In this document: in pieces, positions 8,833-16,112 of the stretch
How the letters are laid out: each line of letters starts with the position of its first letter
How positions within the stretch are numbered: position 1 is the stretch's first letter
DNA from: Fodinibacter sp038330415
GTDB lineage: Bacteria > Actinomycetota > Actinomycetes > Actinomycetales > Dermatophilaceae
NCBI GenBank assembly: GCA_038330415.1
Contig: JBBQNZ010000009.1
Coordinates: 1 to 53,777 of the forward strand
Direction: 5' to 3'
Length of the DNA stretch: 53,777 nt
The notes under the pieces: generated by a model
Databases searched by the model: none
What the model saw: only the letters and a program-made list of their open reading frames with translations
Told to the model about the DNA's origin: nothing
Made by a program: the position numbers and the translations under genes

Positions 8833-9915
8833 ATGACAACGCTCACCAACGGTGCGGGCACACCGGCAGGCATCGCCGCGCTGCCGACGCTGCCGACGCT
8901 ACCGACGCTACCGAGCCTGCGGCATTCCGAAAGTCCCTGTGCCACAGCCGTACCCGACGTGACCTACGACGCGGCGGATGCCGTGGGCACCGAGTTCTGG
9001 GCGATCGGCGCCACCGTGCACCTCCTGGTCACCGACCCGCGCTCCCTCGCGCCTGCCACGGACCTGCTCCGGCGCCACCTCGAGGACCTCGACCTGGCGG
9101 CCAGCCGGTTCCGCCTCGACTCCGAGGTCTGCCGGCTCGCGGCCGCGGCCGTCGACGGAGCCGCGCACCTCCAGGCCTCACCGGTGCTGGCCGGCTCGGT
9201 GCGGGCCGCCCTGCACGCGGCCCGGATCACCGACGGGCTGGTCGACCCCACGGTCGGCGCCGCCGTCGTCGTGAGCGGCTACGACGCCGACATCGACGTC
9301 GTGCGCGCCCGCAGCGGCCCCAGCGGCACGGCCACCGGTGGCGGCGCAGCCGTCCCCGGCTGGCGGTCGGTGACCATCGACCCCGACGGCCTGCTCACCG
9401 TGCCGCGCGGCTGCCTGCTCGACCTCGGTGCCAGCGCCAAGGCCCACGCCGCCGACGTCGCGGCCGGCCGGATGGCCGCCCGCCTGCCCGGCGGGTTCCT
9501 CGTCAACCTCGGCGGCGATATCGCCCTGTCCGGTGACACCCCGCGCGACGGCTGGAGCATCTCCGTCGACGGCTCCACCGCCCCCGGCCGCGAGGTCGTG
9601 GCCCTGGTCTCCGGGCAGGCCATCGCGACCAGCTCCACCCGCCTGCGCACCTGGCCCGGCACCGACGGCGAGCTCCGCCACCACATCGTCGACCCCCGCA
9701 CCGGGCGCACCGCACCGGCGCTCTGGGCCGAGGTCACCTGCGTGGCCGCCACCGCCCTCGAGGCCAACGCCGCCTCGACCGCTGCCGTCGTGCTCGGCGC
9801 CGATGCTCCCGCCTGGCTGGCCGCACACGGCATCCCCGCCCGGCTCGAGCGCCTCGACGGCCGGGCCGTGCACACCCCCGGCTGGCCCACCCCGGCAGCG
9901 GAGGCGACGCCATGA
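8833..9915 (+). CDS. apbE: FAD:protein FMN transferase (ApbE)
   Basis: The 360-residue protein contains ApbE landmarks: LASRFRLDSEVCRLA (the usual SxFxxxSE region), LLDLGASAKAHAAD (normally DLGGIAKGYAVD), GGFLVNLGGDIALSG, and HHIVDPRTGRTAP near the C-terminus. ApbE uses FAD and Mg2+ to attach FMN to threonine in SGAT-type sites. The usual AKG lysine is present but the following Gly is Ala. No signal peptide or lipobox is visible; the N-terminus is an LPT-repeat extension, so flavinylation may happen inside the cell before export. The next gene overlaps by 4 nt (ATGA). Confidence 0.9.
   Translation: MTTLTNGAGTPAGIAALPTLPTLPTLPSLRHSESPCATAVPDVTYDAADAVGTEFWAIGATVHLLVTDPRSLAPATDLLRRHLEDLDLAASRFRLDSEVCRLAAAAVDGAAHLQASPVLAGSVRAALHAARITDGLVDPTVGAAVVVSGYDADIDVVRARSGPSGTATGGGAAVPGWRSVTIDPDGLLTVPRGCLLDLGASAKAHAADVAAGRMAARLPGGFLVNLGGDIALSGDTPRDGWSISVDGSTAPGREVVALVSGQAIATSSTRLRTWPGTDGELRHHIVDPRTGRTAPALWAEVTCVAATALEANAASTAAVVLGADAPAWLAAHGIPARLERLDGRAVHTPGWPTPAAEATP
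8881..8920 (+). repeat. 9-bp tandem repeat coding Leu-Pro-Thr
   Basis: About four copies of CTGCCGACG/CTACCGACG lie in tandem inside the 5' end of the ApbE gene and encode (Leu-Pro-Thr)n. This is a minisatellite in an apparently unstructured N-terminal extension. Confidence 0.7.
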
Positions 9916-10475
9916 ACGAGCTGCTGTGGTACGTCTCACGGGCCACCGGGCTGGTCAGCCTGGCCCTGCTGACCGTGGTGCTCGTGCTCGGGGCGGTCAC
10001 CTCCGGCCGCCGCGCCCCCCACGGCGAGCGCGCCACCGTGCTGATGGGCCTGCACCGCTGGCTCTCGCTCGGCATGGTCGCCTTCCTCGGCGTGCACGTC
10101 GCCACTGCGGTCGCAGAGACGTTCGTGTCGATCGACGCCATCTCCGCGATCGTGCCCTTCACGAGCAGCTACGAGACGCTCTGGGTCGGCCTGGGCACCG
10201 TCGCGGTCGACCTCCTCGTCGCCCTCACCCTGACCTCCTGGCTACGGCACCGCATCCCCGAGCGGCTGTGGCGGGGCGTGCACCTCACGGCCTACCTGCT
10301 GTGGCCGGTCGCGCTCGTGCACGGGTTCGCCATGGGCACCGCCAGCGAGCCGCTGCTGCGCGCCGTCACCATCGCCTGCGGGCTCGTCGGCATCGCCGCC
10401 CTCGCCTGGCGCGGCACCACCCGCCACGCCGACGCCGCCCGCCGTGCCGACGCCCTCACCCAGGAGTGGTCATGA
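9912..10475 (+). CDS. Ferric-reductase-like transmembrane haem protein
   Basis: The 187-residue protein has about six hydrophobic segments and histidines placed in pairs on helices (LHRWLSLGMVAFLGVHV and VHLTAYLLWPVALVHGF), as in ferric-reductase-like (FRE/YedZ-type) b-haem proteins. It would move electrons across the membrane between the cytoplasmic NuoF-like/ferredoxin pair and an extracytoplasmic acceptor, plausibly the flavinylated partner. It overlaps apbE and the next gene by ATGA junctions. Confidence 0.85.
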   Translation: MNELLWYVSRATGLVSLALLTVVLVLGAVTSGRRAPHGERATVLMGLHRWLSLGMVAFLGVHVATAVAETFVSIDAISAIVPFTSSYETLWVGLGTVAVDLLVALTLTSWLRHRIPERLWRGVHLTAYLLWPVALVHGFAMGTASEPLLRAVTIACGLVGIAALAWRGTTRHADAARRADALTQEWS

Positions 10476-11575
10476 GCGACATCCTCGACCTGCTCGACGC
10501 CGCCGGCCTCACCGGCCGTGGGGGTGCCGCGTTCAGCACCGCGACCAAGGTGCGCGCCGCCCGCGACGAGGGTGCCGCCGTCATCGTCAACGCCTGCGAC
10601 GGCGAGATCGGCGCCGTCAAGGACGCCTACGTCGTCGAGCACCACCTCGCCGAGCTGGTCCGCGGCGCCGAGCTCATCACCCCGGCCCGCGCCCGCAACG
10701 TGCGGTACGCCGCGCACCGCGGCTCCTACACCGCCACCCTCCTGCAGCGGTCGGGCCTGGACGTGATCGAGGCGCCGGCACGCTACGTGTCGTCCGAGGA
10801 GACCTCGCTGATCTCCCTCGCCCACGGCCGGTTGGCCCGCCCGATGACCAAGCGGATGCCGTTCGTGCGCGGCGGGCGCGACGCCGACGGTCGCGCCGTG
10901 CGCCCCACGGTGGTGCTCAACGCCGAGACGGTGTGGCGGGTCGCCCAGGTGGCCGCCAACGGCCCGGCCTGGTTCCGCTCGTTCGGCACCGCCGCGGAGC
11001 CCGGTCCGCGGCTGGTCACCCTGACCGGCGCGGTCGGGCACCCCGGGGTGCTCGAGACCGAGGCGGGGGTGCCGCTCGCCGGGCTCCTCGACGCCGCGGC
11101 GGCTCACCGCGGCGCCGAGCACCTCGTCGTCGGCGGCCTCGGCGGCGTGCTCGTCCCCACCGCGGCCGCTCGGGCGCTGGCCTGGTCGAGCACCGACCTG
11201 GCGCGCTTCGGCGGGTCGGTCGGCCCGGGCGTCATCGACGTGCTCGACCCCGACCGCTGCCCGGTCGCGGTCGTCGACTCCTACCTGCGGTACGCCGCCG
11301 GGGAGTCCGCCGGCCAGTGCGGGCCATGCATGTTCGGCGTGCCGGCGCTGGCCGCCGCCTGGCACGACCTGCTGGTCCACCGCCCCACCCCGGCCCGGTT
11401 GGATCTCGTGCGCGCGCACGCCGGGCTGCTCCCCAACCGCGGTGCCTGCCGCTTCCCCGACGGCGTCGCCCGGTTCGCGGCGAGCGCCCTGCAGGTCCTC
11501 GCGCCGCACCTGAAGGCCCACCGCAACGGCCGGTGCCCCACCGAGAGGACATCCCGTGTCACGAGTCCTGCCTGA
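10472..11575 (+). CDS. NuoF/RnfC-like flavin and Fe-S oxidoreductase with SLBB domain
   Basis: The 367-residue cytosolic protein begins with LTGRGGAAFSTATK and VNACDGEIGAVKDAY, matching the FMN/NADH-binding start of NuoF. An SLBB-like middle follows (LVTLTGAVGHPGVLETEAG). The C-terminal cluster motif is ESAGQCGPCMFG with C283 and C286 and a later C326. Canonical NuoF has ESCGxCxPCREG plus a distal Cys, so the first of four 4Fe-4S ligands is Ala here. It likely feeds electrons from NAD(P)H to the neighbouring ferredoxin and haem protein. Its 3' end overlaps the ferredoxin gene by 20 nt. Confidence 0.87.
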   Translation: MSDILDLLDAAGLTGRGGAAFSTATKVRAARDEGAAVIVNACDGEIGAVKDAYVVEHHLAELVRGAELITPARARNVRYAAHRGSYTATLLQRSGLDVIEAPARYVSSEETSLISLAHGRLARPMTKRMPFVRGGRDADGRAVRPTVVLNAETVWRVAQVAANGPAWFRSFGTAAEPGPRLVTLTGAVGHPGVLETEAGVPLAGLLDAAAAHRGAEHLVVGGLGGVLVPTAAARALAWSSTDLARFGGSVGPGVIDVLDPDRCPVAVVDSYLRYAAGESAGQCGPCMFGVPALAAAWHDLLVHRPTPARLDLVRAHAGLLPNRGACRFPDGVARFAASALQVLAPHLKAHRNGRCPTERTSRVTSPA

Positions 11576-11807
11576 CCAGCGCCCCTCCGCAGCCGTCCGC
11601 GCTGCGGCGACCCCCCGGCATCCGATGCTGCGCGTCGACCGGGTCGCCTGCACCGGCCACGGGATGTGCGCCAGCCTGTTGCCGCGACAGGTGCGCCTCG
11701 ACGAGTGGGGCTACCCCGTGGTCGACGACGCCGGGGTGCCGTTCGTCGACGGCGAGGCGGCCATCCGGTTCTGCCCGGCGCGGGCGTTGTACTGGTCGCA
11801 GCCCTAG
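11556..11807 (+). CDS. 3Fe-4S-type ferredoxin
   Basis: The 83-residue ferredoxin has CTGHGMC (C32, C38) and a final C73 in RFCPARAL, the C-x5-C...CP pattern of single-cluster 3Fe-4S actinobacterial ferredoxins. The N-terminal 25 residues are an Arg/Ala-rich extension. The GTG start at 11556 lies inside the preceding gene. The stop overlaps the stop of the convergent lysR gene in one CTAG. It is presumably the soluble electron carrier of the operon. Confidence 0.88.
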   Translation: MSRVLPDQRPSAAVRAAATPRHPMLRVDRVACTGHGMCASLLPRQVRLDEWGYPVVDDAGVPFVDGEAAIRFCPARALYWSQP

Positions 11808-12718
11808 CGGGCGGCCGGGCGGCGCGACGCCGAGCTCGGGTGGGCGATCAGCTCCTTGAGCAGCGCCACCGCACGCGCCGCCGGCGGGTTGGGCGCGCCC
11901 AGGTCGTGCACCACCGCCGCCAGGTGCCGCACCGGTGTGGGGGCCGCGATGGCGAGCCGCACGACCGTGGCCGGCAGGTTGCGGGCGGCCAGGCCCGGCA
12001 GCACCGAGACCCCGATGCCCGCGGCGACGAAGCCGATGGCGGTGTAGTGGTCCTGGGCCTGCACGCTGAACCGGGGGCGGAACCCCGCAGCGCTGCAGGC
12101 CGCCACCACCAGCCGGTGCCCGGGGGACCGCGGGTAGTCGTTGCTCACCCACGTCTCACCGCGCAGGTCGGCCAGCCCGACCGTCCCGGCCTCCGCGAGG
12201 GGGTGGCCCCGCGGCACGATCGCCACGAACGCGTCCTCGGTGAGCTCGATGCGGGTGTAGCCGTCGGGCAGCGGCCCGCCCGGCGGGTCGATGACCAGGT
12301 CGATGTCCAGCCGCGGCACGCGCTGCTCGACCTCGTTGAGCACCAGCTCGAGCACCAGGTCGGGGAACTCAGCGGTCAGGCGCTTGACGAGTGACGGCAT
12401 CCAGTTGGCGCCGGCCGAGGAGAAGTAGCCGATCGACAGGCGGCCCGAGCGTCCGTCGCGCAGGTCGGCCACCACCGAGTCGAGCCGGTTCCAGAGGCTC
12501 ATCACCTCGTCGCTCTGCGCGTCGAGCACCAGGGCCGCCTCGGTGGGCGCGATGCCCCGGCCGACCCGCTGGAACAGGGTCAGCCCGGTCTCCTTCTGCA
12601 GCGCCGACAGGTGCTGGCTGACCGCCGACGAGGTGAGCCCCAGGTTGTCGGCGGCCGCCTGCACCGAGCCGCTCGCGACGACGGACCGGAAGACGCGTAG
12701 GCGGTGGGGATCGAGCAT
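11804..12718 (-). CDS. LysR family transcriptional regulator
   Basis: The 304-residue protein has an N-terminal LysR helix-turn-helix (FRSVVASGSVQAAADNLGL, SSAVSQHLSALQKETGL) and a two-lobed periplasmic-binding-type effector domain (LSIGYFSSAGANWMPSL, later GIGVSVLPGLA). The ATG at 12718 follows a minus-strand TATGAT by 6 nt, so the mRNA is probably leaderless. A palindrome at 12737-12754 overlaps the -35 region, consistent with autoregulation. The gene is divergent from a 55-codon gene and convergent with the ferredoxin operon. Confidence 0.9.
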   Translation of the reverse strand: MLDPHRLRVFRSVVASGSVQAAADNLGLTSSAVSQHLSALQKETGLTLFQRVGRGIAPTEAALVLDAQSDEVMSLWNRLDSVVADLRDGRSGRLSIGYFSSAGANWMPSLVKRLTAEFPDLVLELVLNEVEQRVPRLDIDLVIDPPGGPLPDGYTRIELTEDAFVAIVPRGHPLAEAGTVGLADLRGETWVSNDYPRSPGHRLVVAACSAAGFRPRFSVQAQDHYTAIGFVAAGIGVSVLPGLAARNLPATVVRLAIAAPTPVRHLAAVVHDLGAPNPPAARAVALLKELIAHPSSASRRPAAR

Positions 12719-12736
12719 CTCTGAATCATAAGCGAT

Positions 12737-12754
12737 ACTTAACTACTGGTAAGT
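12737..12754. promoter_or_regulatory. Candidate LysR operator between divergent genes
   Basis: ACTTAACTACTGGTAAGT has inverted ends ACTTA/TAAGT and is a stretch of unusually low G+C for this genome. It covers the -35 region (CTTACC on the minus strand) of lysR, whose -10 is TATGAT (12725-12730). On the other side CACACT (12787-12792) serves the 55-codon gene. Confidence 0.55.
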
Positions 12755-12798
12755 AGCAGCGCGTTGTGCTGAACAGTTAGAGGGCGCACACTTGAGGC

Positions 12799-12966
12799 AT
12801 GAGAAACACCATCTTCAGCTCCGACAAGGCCCGCAGCATCGCCACCCGCCTCCGCACCAGCCGCCACCACGGCGGTGGCTGGAGCGCCCACGCCGACCGC
12901 GACATGGCGCGCGAGGCCTTCGAGATCCACGTCATCGCGCAGACCAGCCACGACCGCGTCATCTGA
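12799..12966 (+). CDS. 55-residue basic/His-containing protein of unknown function
   Basis: A 55-codon frame starts at ATG 12799, 6 nt after a CACACT -10-like box, and is divergent from lysR. The product starts MRNTIFSSDKARSIATRLR, contains HHGGGW and ends EAFEIHVIAQTSHDRVI. Third codon positions are G/C-rich, supporting a real gene. No family was recognised; no signal peptide, TM segment or Cys is present. The divergent position suggests control by the LysR regulator. Confidence 0.6.
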   Translation: MRNTIFSSDKARSIATRLRTSRHHGGGWSAHADRDMAREAFEIHVIAQTSHDRVI

Positions 12967-13004
12967 GCACCCCACCCCGGGGGAGCACCACACCGCACTG
13001 ACCC

Positions 13005-13709
13005 TCACGCCACCACGTGGCGGAGGGTCAGCGTCGTCTCCGGGGACTGCGCCTCGCGCTCGGCCCGCTGGGCGAGGTAGAGCTCGGCGCAGGCCAGGGC
13101 GTCGGTGAGCGCCTCGTGCGCCCGGTAGACCGGTAGCCCGCGCCGCTCCCGGGCGGTCCACAGCCGCAGCGCACCGGGCTCCGGCTCGGCCCCCCACCCG
13201 CCGGCCACCACCCGCCGCTCGAGCTCGAAGGTGTCGACGACGACGCACGGCATCCCCGCCCCCCAGGCCCGCTCGCAGACCGCCGCGAGGAACTGCGTCT
13301 CGATCCGGGCGAAGTGCGCGAGCAGCACCCGGCCCGCGAGCGCACCGAGCAGGAGCGCCACGGCATCCTGCAGGGGCACCCCGCCGGCGAGCCGGTCGTC
13401 GGTGAGCCCGTGCACGGTGGCGCTCTGCCCCACGCCGGCGGCACCGCCGGCGTCGCGCACCACCACCCGCCCCACCCCGCCGAGCTCGATGCGGCCGCCG
13501 TCGACCGGCAGCCAGCCGATCGAGAGCACCCGGTCGCGGCGCGGGTCGAGCCCGGTGGTCTCGATGTCGACCGCCAGCAGGCGCAGGTCAGCCAGGGGCG
13601 TGTCGAGCGCAGGCAGCGGCACCGACAGGTAGTCGGCCAGGGGTCCGGGGGCGGCCGTGCGCGCGGCCCGCTCGCGCCGCTGCTCGGGAGTGCGGCGGAA
13701 CAGGCTCAC
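13005..13709 (-). CDS. DEDDh-type 3'-5' exonuclease
   Basis: The 234-residue protein has LLAVDIETTGLDPRRD (the DxE of motif Exo I), VHGLTDDRL, LAHFARIETQFL (Exo II) and YRAHEALTDALACAELYL (HxxxxD, Exo III). This is the DnaQ-like DEDDh family. The GTG start at 13709 overlaps the stop of the DUF294 protein gene (GTGA), so the two are coupled; the same pairing of cNMP/CBS/DUF294 protein and exonuclease occurs in many bacteria. Confidence 0.87.
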   Translation of the reverse strand: MSLFRRTPEQRRERAARTAAPGPLADYLSVPLPALDTPLADLRLLAVDIETTGLDPRRDRVLSIGWLPVDGGRIELGGVGRVVVRDAGGAAGVGQSATVHGLTDDRLAGGVPLQDAVALLLGALAGRVLLAHFARIETQFLAAVCERAWGAGMPCVVVDTFELERRVVAGGWGAEPEPGALRLWTARERRGLPVYRAHEALTDALACAELYLAQRAEREAQSPETTLTLRHVVA

Positions 13710-15577
13710 GAGATGTACTGCATGGGATAGCGGTGCGACAGCGCCGACTGGGCGCCGCGCACGATCGCGAACGCCTCGCGCAGGTGCCGCTTGTCGAAGC
13801 TGGACAGCTCGTCGGGCGAGACGAAGTTGTCGGTCGGCTCGCCGCGGCGCACCTGAGCCGCCTGGTGGCGCAGCCGCACGTAGGAGATGAACTCGAACGC
13901 GTCGCGCAGGTCGTCGGCCCGCTCGGTGCCGAAGATACCGGCCTCGCGCGCCGCCTCGATGCGGGCCTGGGTGTTCACCGCCGGGCTGCCCACCGACAGC
14001 GCGTGCGCCCGGGCGAGCTCGACCACGGCACCGATGCCGCCGCGCTTGATGTCGAGGGTGTCCTTGTGGTCGCCGGCCTTCTCGAGCACGAGGCCGCGGA
14101 AGAATCCCAAGGGGGGCTCGTTGGCGGTGGCGTTCTTGGCCAGGTGCGCGAGGAACACCTTGGCTGCCGGGGATGCCGCGAGCACGTGCCGCTGCAGCTG
14201 CGCGAAGAGTGCCACGTCGCCGTGCACCGGCCGCATGTCGAAGAAGATGCTCGCGCCCAGGATCGCGTCGGGCACCGGTTGGTGCAGCCACGACGAGAAC
14301 TCCTGGCGCCACCCGGCCAACGGCAGTCGCCAGCGAGGGTTGGTCGCCATCACGTCGCCCGGGCAGCGCGGGTAGCCGCAGCTGACCAGGTCGTCGACCA
14401 CCCGGGTGGCGAGCGCCTCGAACCAGGCGGCGTGCTCGGGCCGCACGGCGTCGTCGATGAGGATCGCGTTGTCCTGGTCGGCCGCGAGCGCCTGCTCGAG
14501 CCGGGCCCGCGAGCCCAGCGCCACCCAGCAGTAGGGCACCGGGGGCGGGCCGAGGTCGGCCTCGGCGAGCGCGATGACGCGCCGCTCCACGGCATCGCCC
14601 ACCGCGGTGACGACCCGGCCGATGTCGTCGGCCGAGGCGTCCTGCTCGACCAGGGCCTGCACCATCTGCGGCAGCCGGTTCGAGACCGTGGCCACTCCCG
14701 CGACGTCGGGCTGCTTGGCGATGTCACCGGCCAGGTAGACCGGGTTGGCCTGCTCCAGGCGCAGCAGGTCGGTGGTGGTGACGATGCCCACGGGCAGCCC
14801 GGCGGCGTCGACGATGGGCAGGTGGTGGATGTGCCGCCCCACCATCTCGAGCAGCACCTCGAAGGCCAGCGCGTCGACCGCCCCGGTGACCGGGTCGGCG
14901 GTCATCACCGTGGTGACGGCCACCCCCGGGTCGACCCCCGCGGCGAGCACCCGGGTGCGCAGGTCACGGTCGGTGACGATGCCGGCCAGCCGCTCGCCGT
15001 CCATCACCAGCAGCGACGACACCCGGTGCTGCGACATCACCTGGGCCGCCTCGCGCACGGTCGCCGTGGTGGCCACCGCCACGGGATCGCGGCCCACGAG
15101 GTCGCGCACCCGGGTCTTCAGGATGGCGCTGCCGGTCGAGCTCAGCTGCAGCGCCGCGACAGCACCGCTCATCCGGCTGGCCCGCTGGGCGTCGAAGAAG
15201 GCGTCGACCTCGAGGTGGTCGGTGCACAGCTGGTGGAAGTCCTCGGCCGGCAGCAGCAGGGCCAGGGAGTCCTCGATGGCGGTGACGTCGAAGGTCGACG
15301 GGTTGCCCTGGGTGAGCGTGATCGAGCCGAAGCACGACCCCTCGCCACCGCGGTCGACCAGGCTGCCCTGCGCGTCGTGCACCTCGGCCGCCCCCGAGCG
15401 CAGCACGTACAGGTGCGAGTTGTCGCGGCCCCGCTCGATCAGCCGGCTGCCGCGGCGGAAGTACTCCACGCTCATCCGCGCCGGCAGGGTGTCGAGCACG
15501 GCGTCCGGCAGCACGTCGAAGGGCTCGTGGTGCGCCAGGAAGTCGCGCACCTCGGACAGCTCGACGTCGAGGGCCAT
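13706..15577 (-). CDS. cNMP-binding/CBS/DUF294 putative nucleotidyltransferase
   Basis: The 623-residue protein has, in order: a cyclic-nucleotide-binding domain (about 15-135, RGSRLIERGRDNSHLYVLRSG), two CBS domains (about 155-290, VSSLLVMDGERLAGIVTDRD and HLPIVDAAGLPVGIVTTTD), a DUF294 nucleotidyltransferase core (WVALGSRARLEQ, ADQDNAIL) and a DUF294 C-terminal substrate-binding domain. The family resembles GlnD-type regulators and is linked to nucleotide sensing. The usual GSxGR signature reads GSRAR here. The ATG at 15577 lies 6 nt after a minus-strand CACGAT. Confidence 0.88.
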   Translation of the reverse strand: MALDVELSEVRDFLAHHEPFDVLPDAVLDTLPARMSVEYFRRGSRLIERGRDNSHLYVLRSGAAEVHDAQGSLVDRGGEGSCFGSITLTQGNPSTFDVTAIEDSLALLLPAEDFHQLCTDHLEVDAFFDAQRASRMSGAVAALQLSSTGSAILKTRVRDLVGRDPVAVATTATVREAAQVMSQHRVSSLLVMDGERLAGIVTDRDLRTRVLAAGVDPGVAVTTVMTADPVTGAVDALAFEVLLEMVGRHIHHLPIVDAAGLPVGIVTTTDLLRLEQANPVYLAGDIAKQPDVAGVATVSNRLPQMVQALVEQDASADDIGRVVTAVGDAVERRVIALAEADLGPPPVPYCWVALGSRARLEQALAADQDNAILIDDAVRPEHAAWFEALATRVVDDLVSCGYPRCPGDVMATNPRWRLPLAGWRQEFSSWLHQPVPDAILGASIFFDMRPVHGDVALFAQLQRHVLAASPAAKVFLAHLAKNATANEPPLGFFRGLVLEKAGDHKDTLDIKRGGIGAVVELARAHALSVGSPAVNTQARIEAAREAGIFGTERADDLRDAFEFISYVRLRHQAAQVRRGEPTDNFVSPDELSSFDKRHLREAFAIVRGAQSALSHRYPMQYIS

Positions 15578-15761
15578 GGCCCCATCGTGTCAGCGCCGGG
15601 CCGGGCTGCGCGGTCGCCCCGCGGCCTCGGCGCGCCCGACGAGCGCCTTCCCTCGACGAACGGCATCCGCGCAGGTCGCAAAGTCCCGCAGCGTCGGCGC
15701 GGCTGCTGGAATGAGGCTTCGCGCCGCCGTCGGCGGCGCCCGAGAAGAAGGTGGGCACACC

Positions 15762-16112
15762 ATGAGCGACAGCACCATCGAGCCGCTACCCGACGGCGAC
15801 GGCAAGCTGGGCAACGCCGAGGGCCCGGCCGACGCCGGTGCCGGTGACAGCGGGATGCCGGGCGAGCACGACGGCGGAGCGGACGGCGGCGCCGGTGGCG
15901 GTGCCGGCGCCGGTGGACCCGACGAGGGGCCGGCCGACGCGGGCGCTGGCGATGCCAGTGAGCCCGGTGAGCACGACGGCGGGGCCGACGGCGGGGCCGA
16001 CGGCGGGGCCGACGGCGCCGCAGAGGGCCCGGCCGACAGCGGCGCCGACGACCTCGGCACGACCGGTGAGCACGACGGTGGGGCCGACGGCGGGGCCGAC
16101 GCCTCGCAGTGA
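15762..16112 (+). CDS. Acidic tandem-repeat peptide coupled to a JmjC oxygenase
   Basis: The 116-residue product contains only one Lys and no Arg, Cys or aromatic residue. A 19-residue leader-like start (MSDSTIEPLPDGDGKLGNA) is followed by three tandem units: residues 20-54, 55-87 and 88-116. Each unit opens with EGPAD(A/S)GA(G/D)D and carries GEHDGGADGGA, with one histidine per unit (H36, H71, H104). It has no signal peptide. The stop overlaps the GTG start of the oxygenase gene (GTGA), so the proteins are made together. The layout, a conserved leader plus repeated cores beside a modifying enzyme, resembles a multi-core RiPP precursor or a dedicated hydroxylase substrate; that role is inference. 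Confidence 0.8.
   Translation: MSDSTIEPLPDGDGKLGNAEGPADAGAGDSGMPGEHDGGADGGAGGGAGAGGPDEGPADAGAGDASEPGEHDGGADGGADGGADGAAEGPADSGADDLGTTGEHDGGADGGADASQ
15818..16110 (+). repeat. Three degenerate ~100-bp tandem repeats
   Basis: The DNA encoding residues 20-116 of the acidic peptide is a direct repeat of about 105, 99 and 87 bp. GGTGAGCACGACGG or a one-base variant recurs, and runs of GCCGACGGCGGG form a nested 12-bp repeat. Copy number could vary between strains. Confidence 0.75.

Noticed and set aside
15762..16112. Non-coding repeat DNA rather than a gene
   Set aside because: The start codon, G/C third-position bias, conserved repeat units at protein level and GTGA overlap with the next gene support translation.
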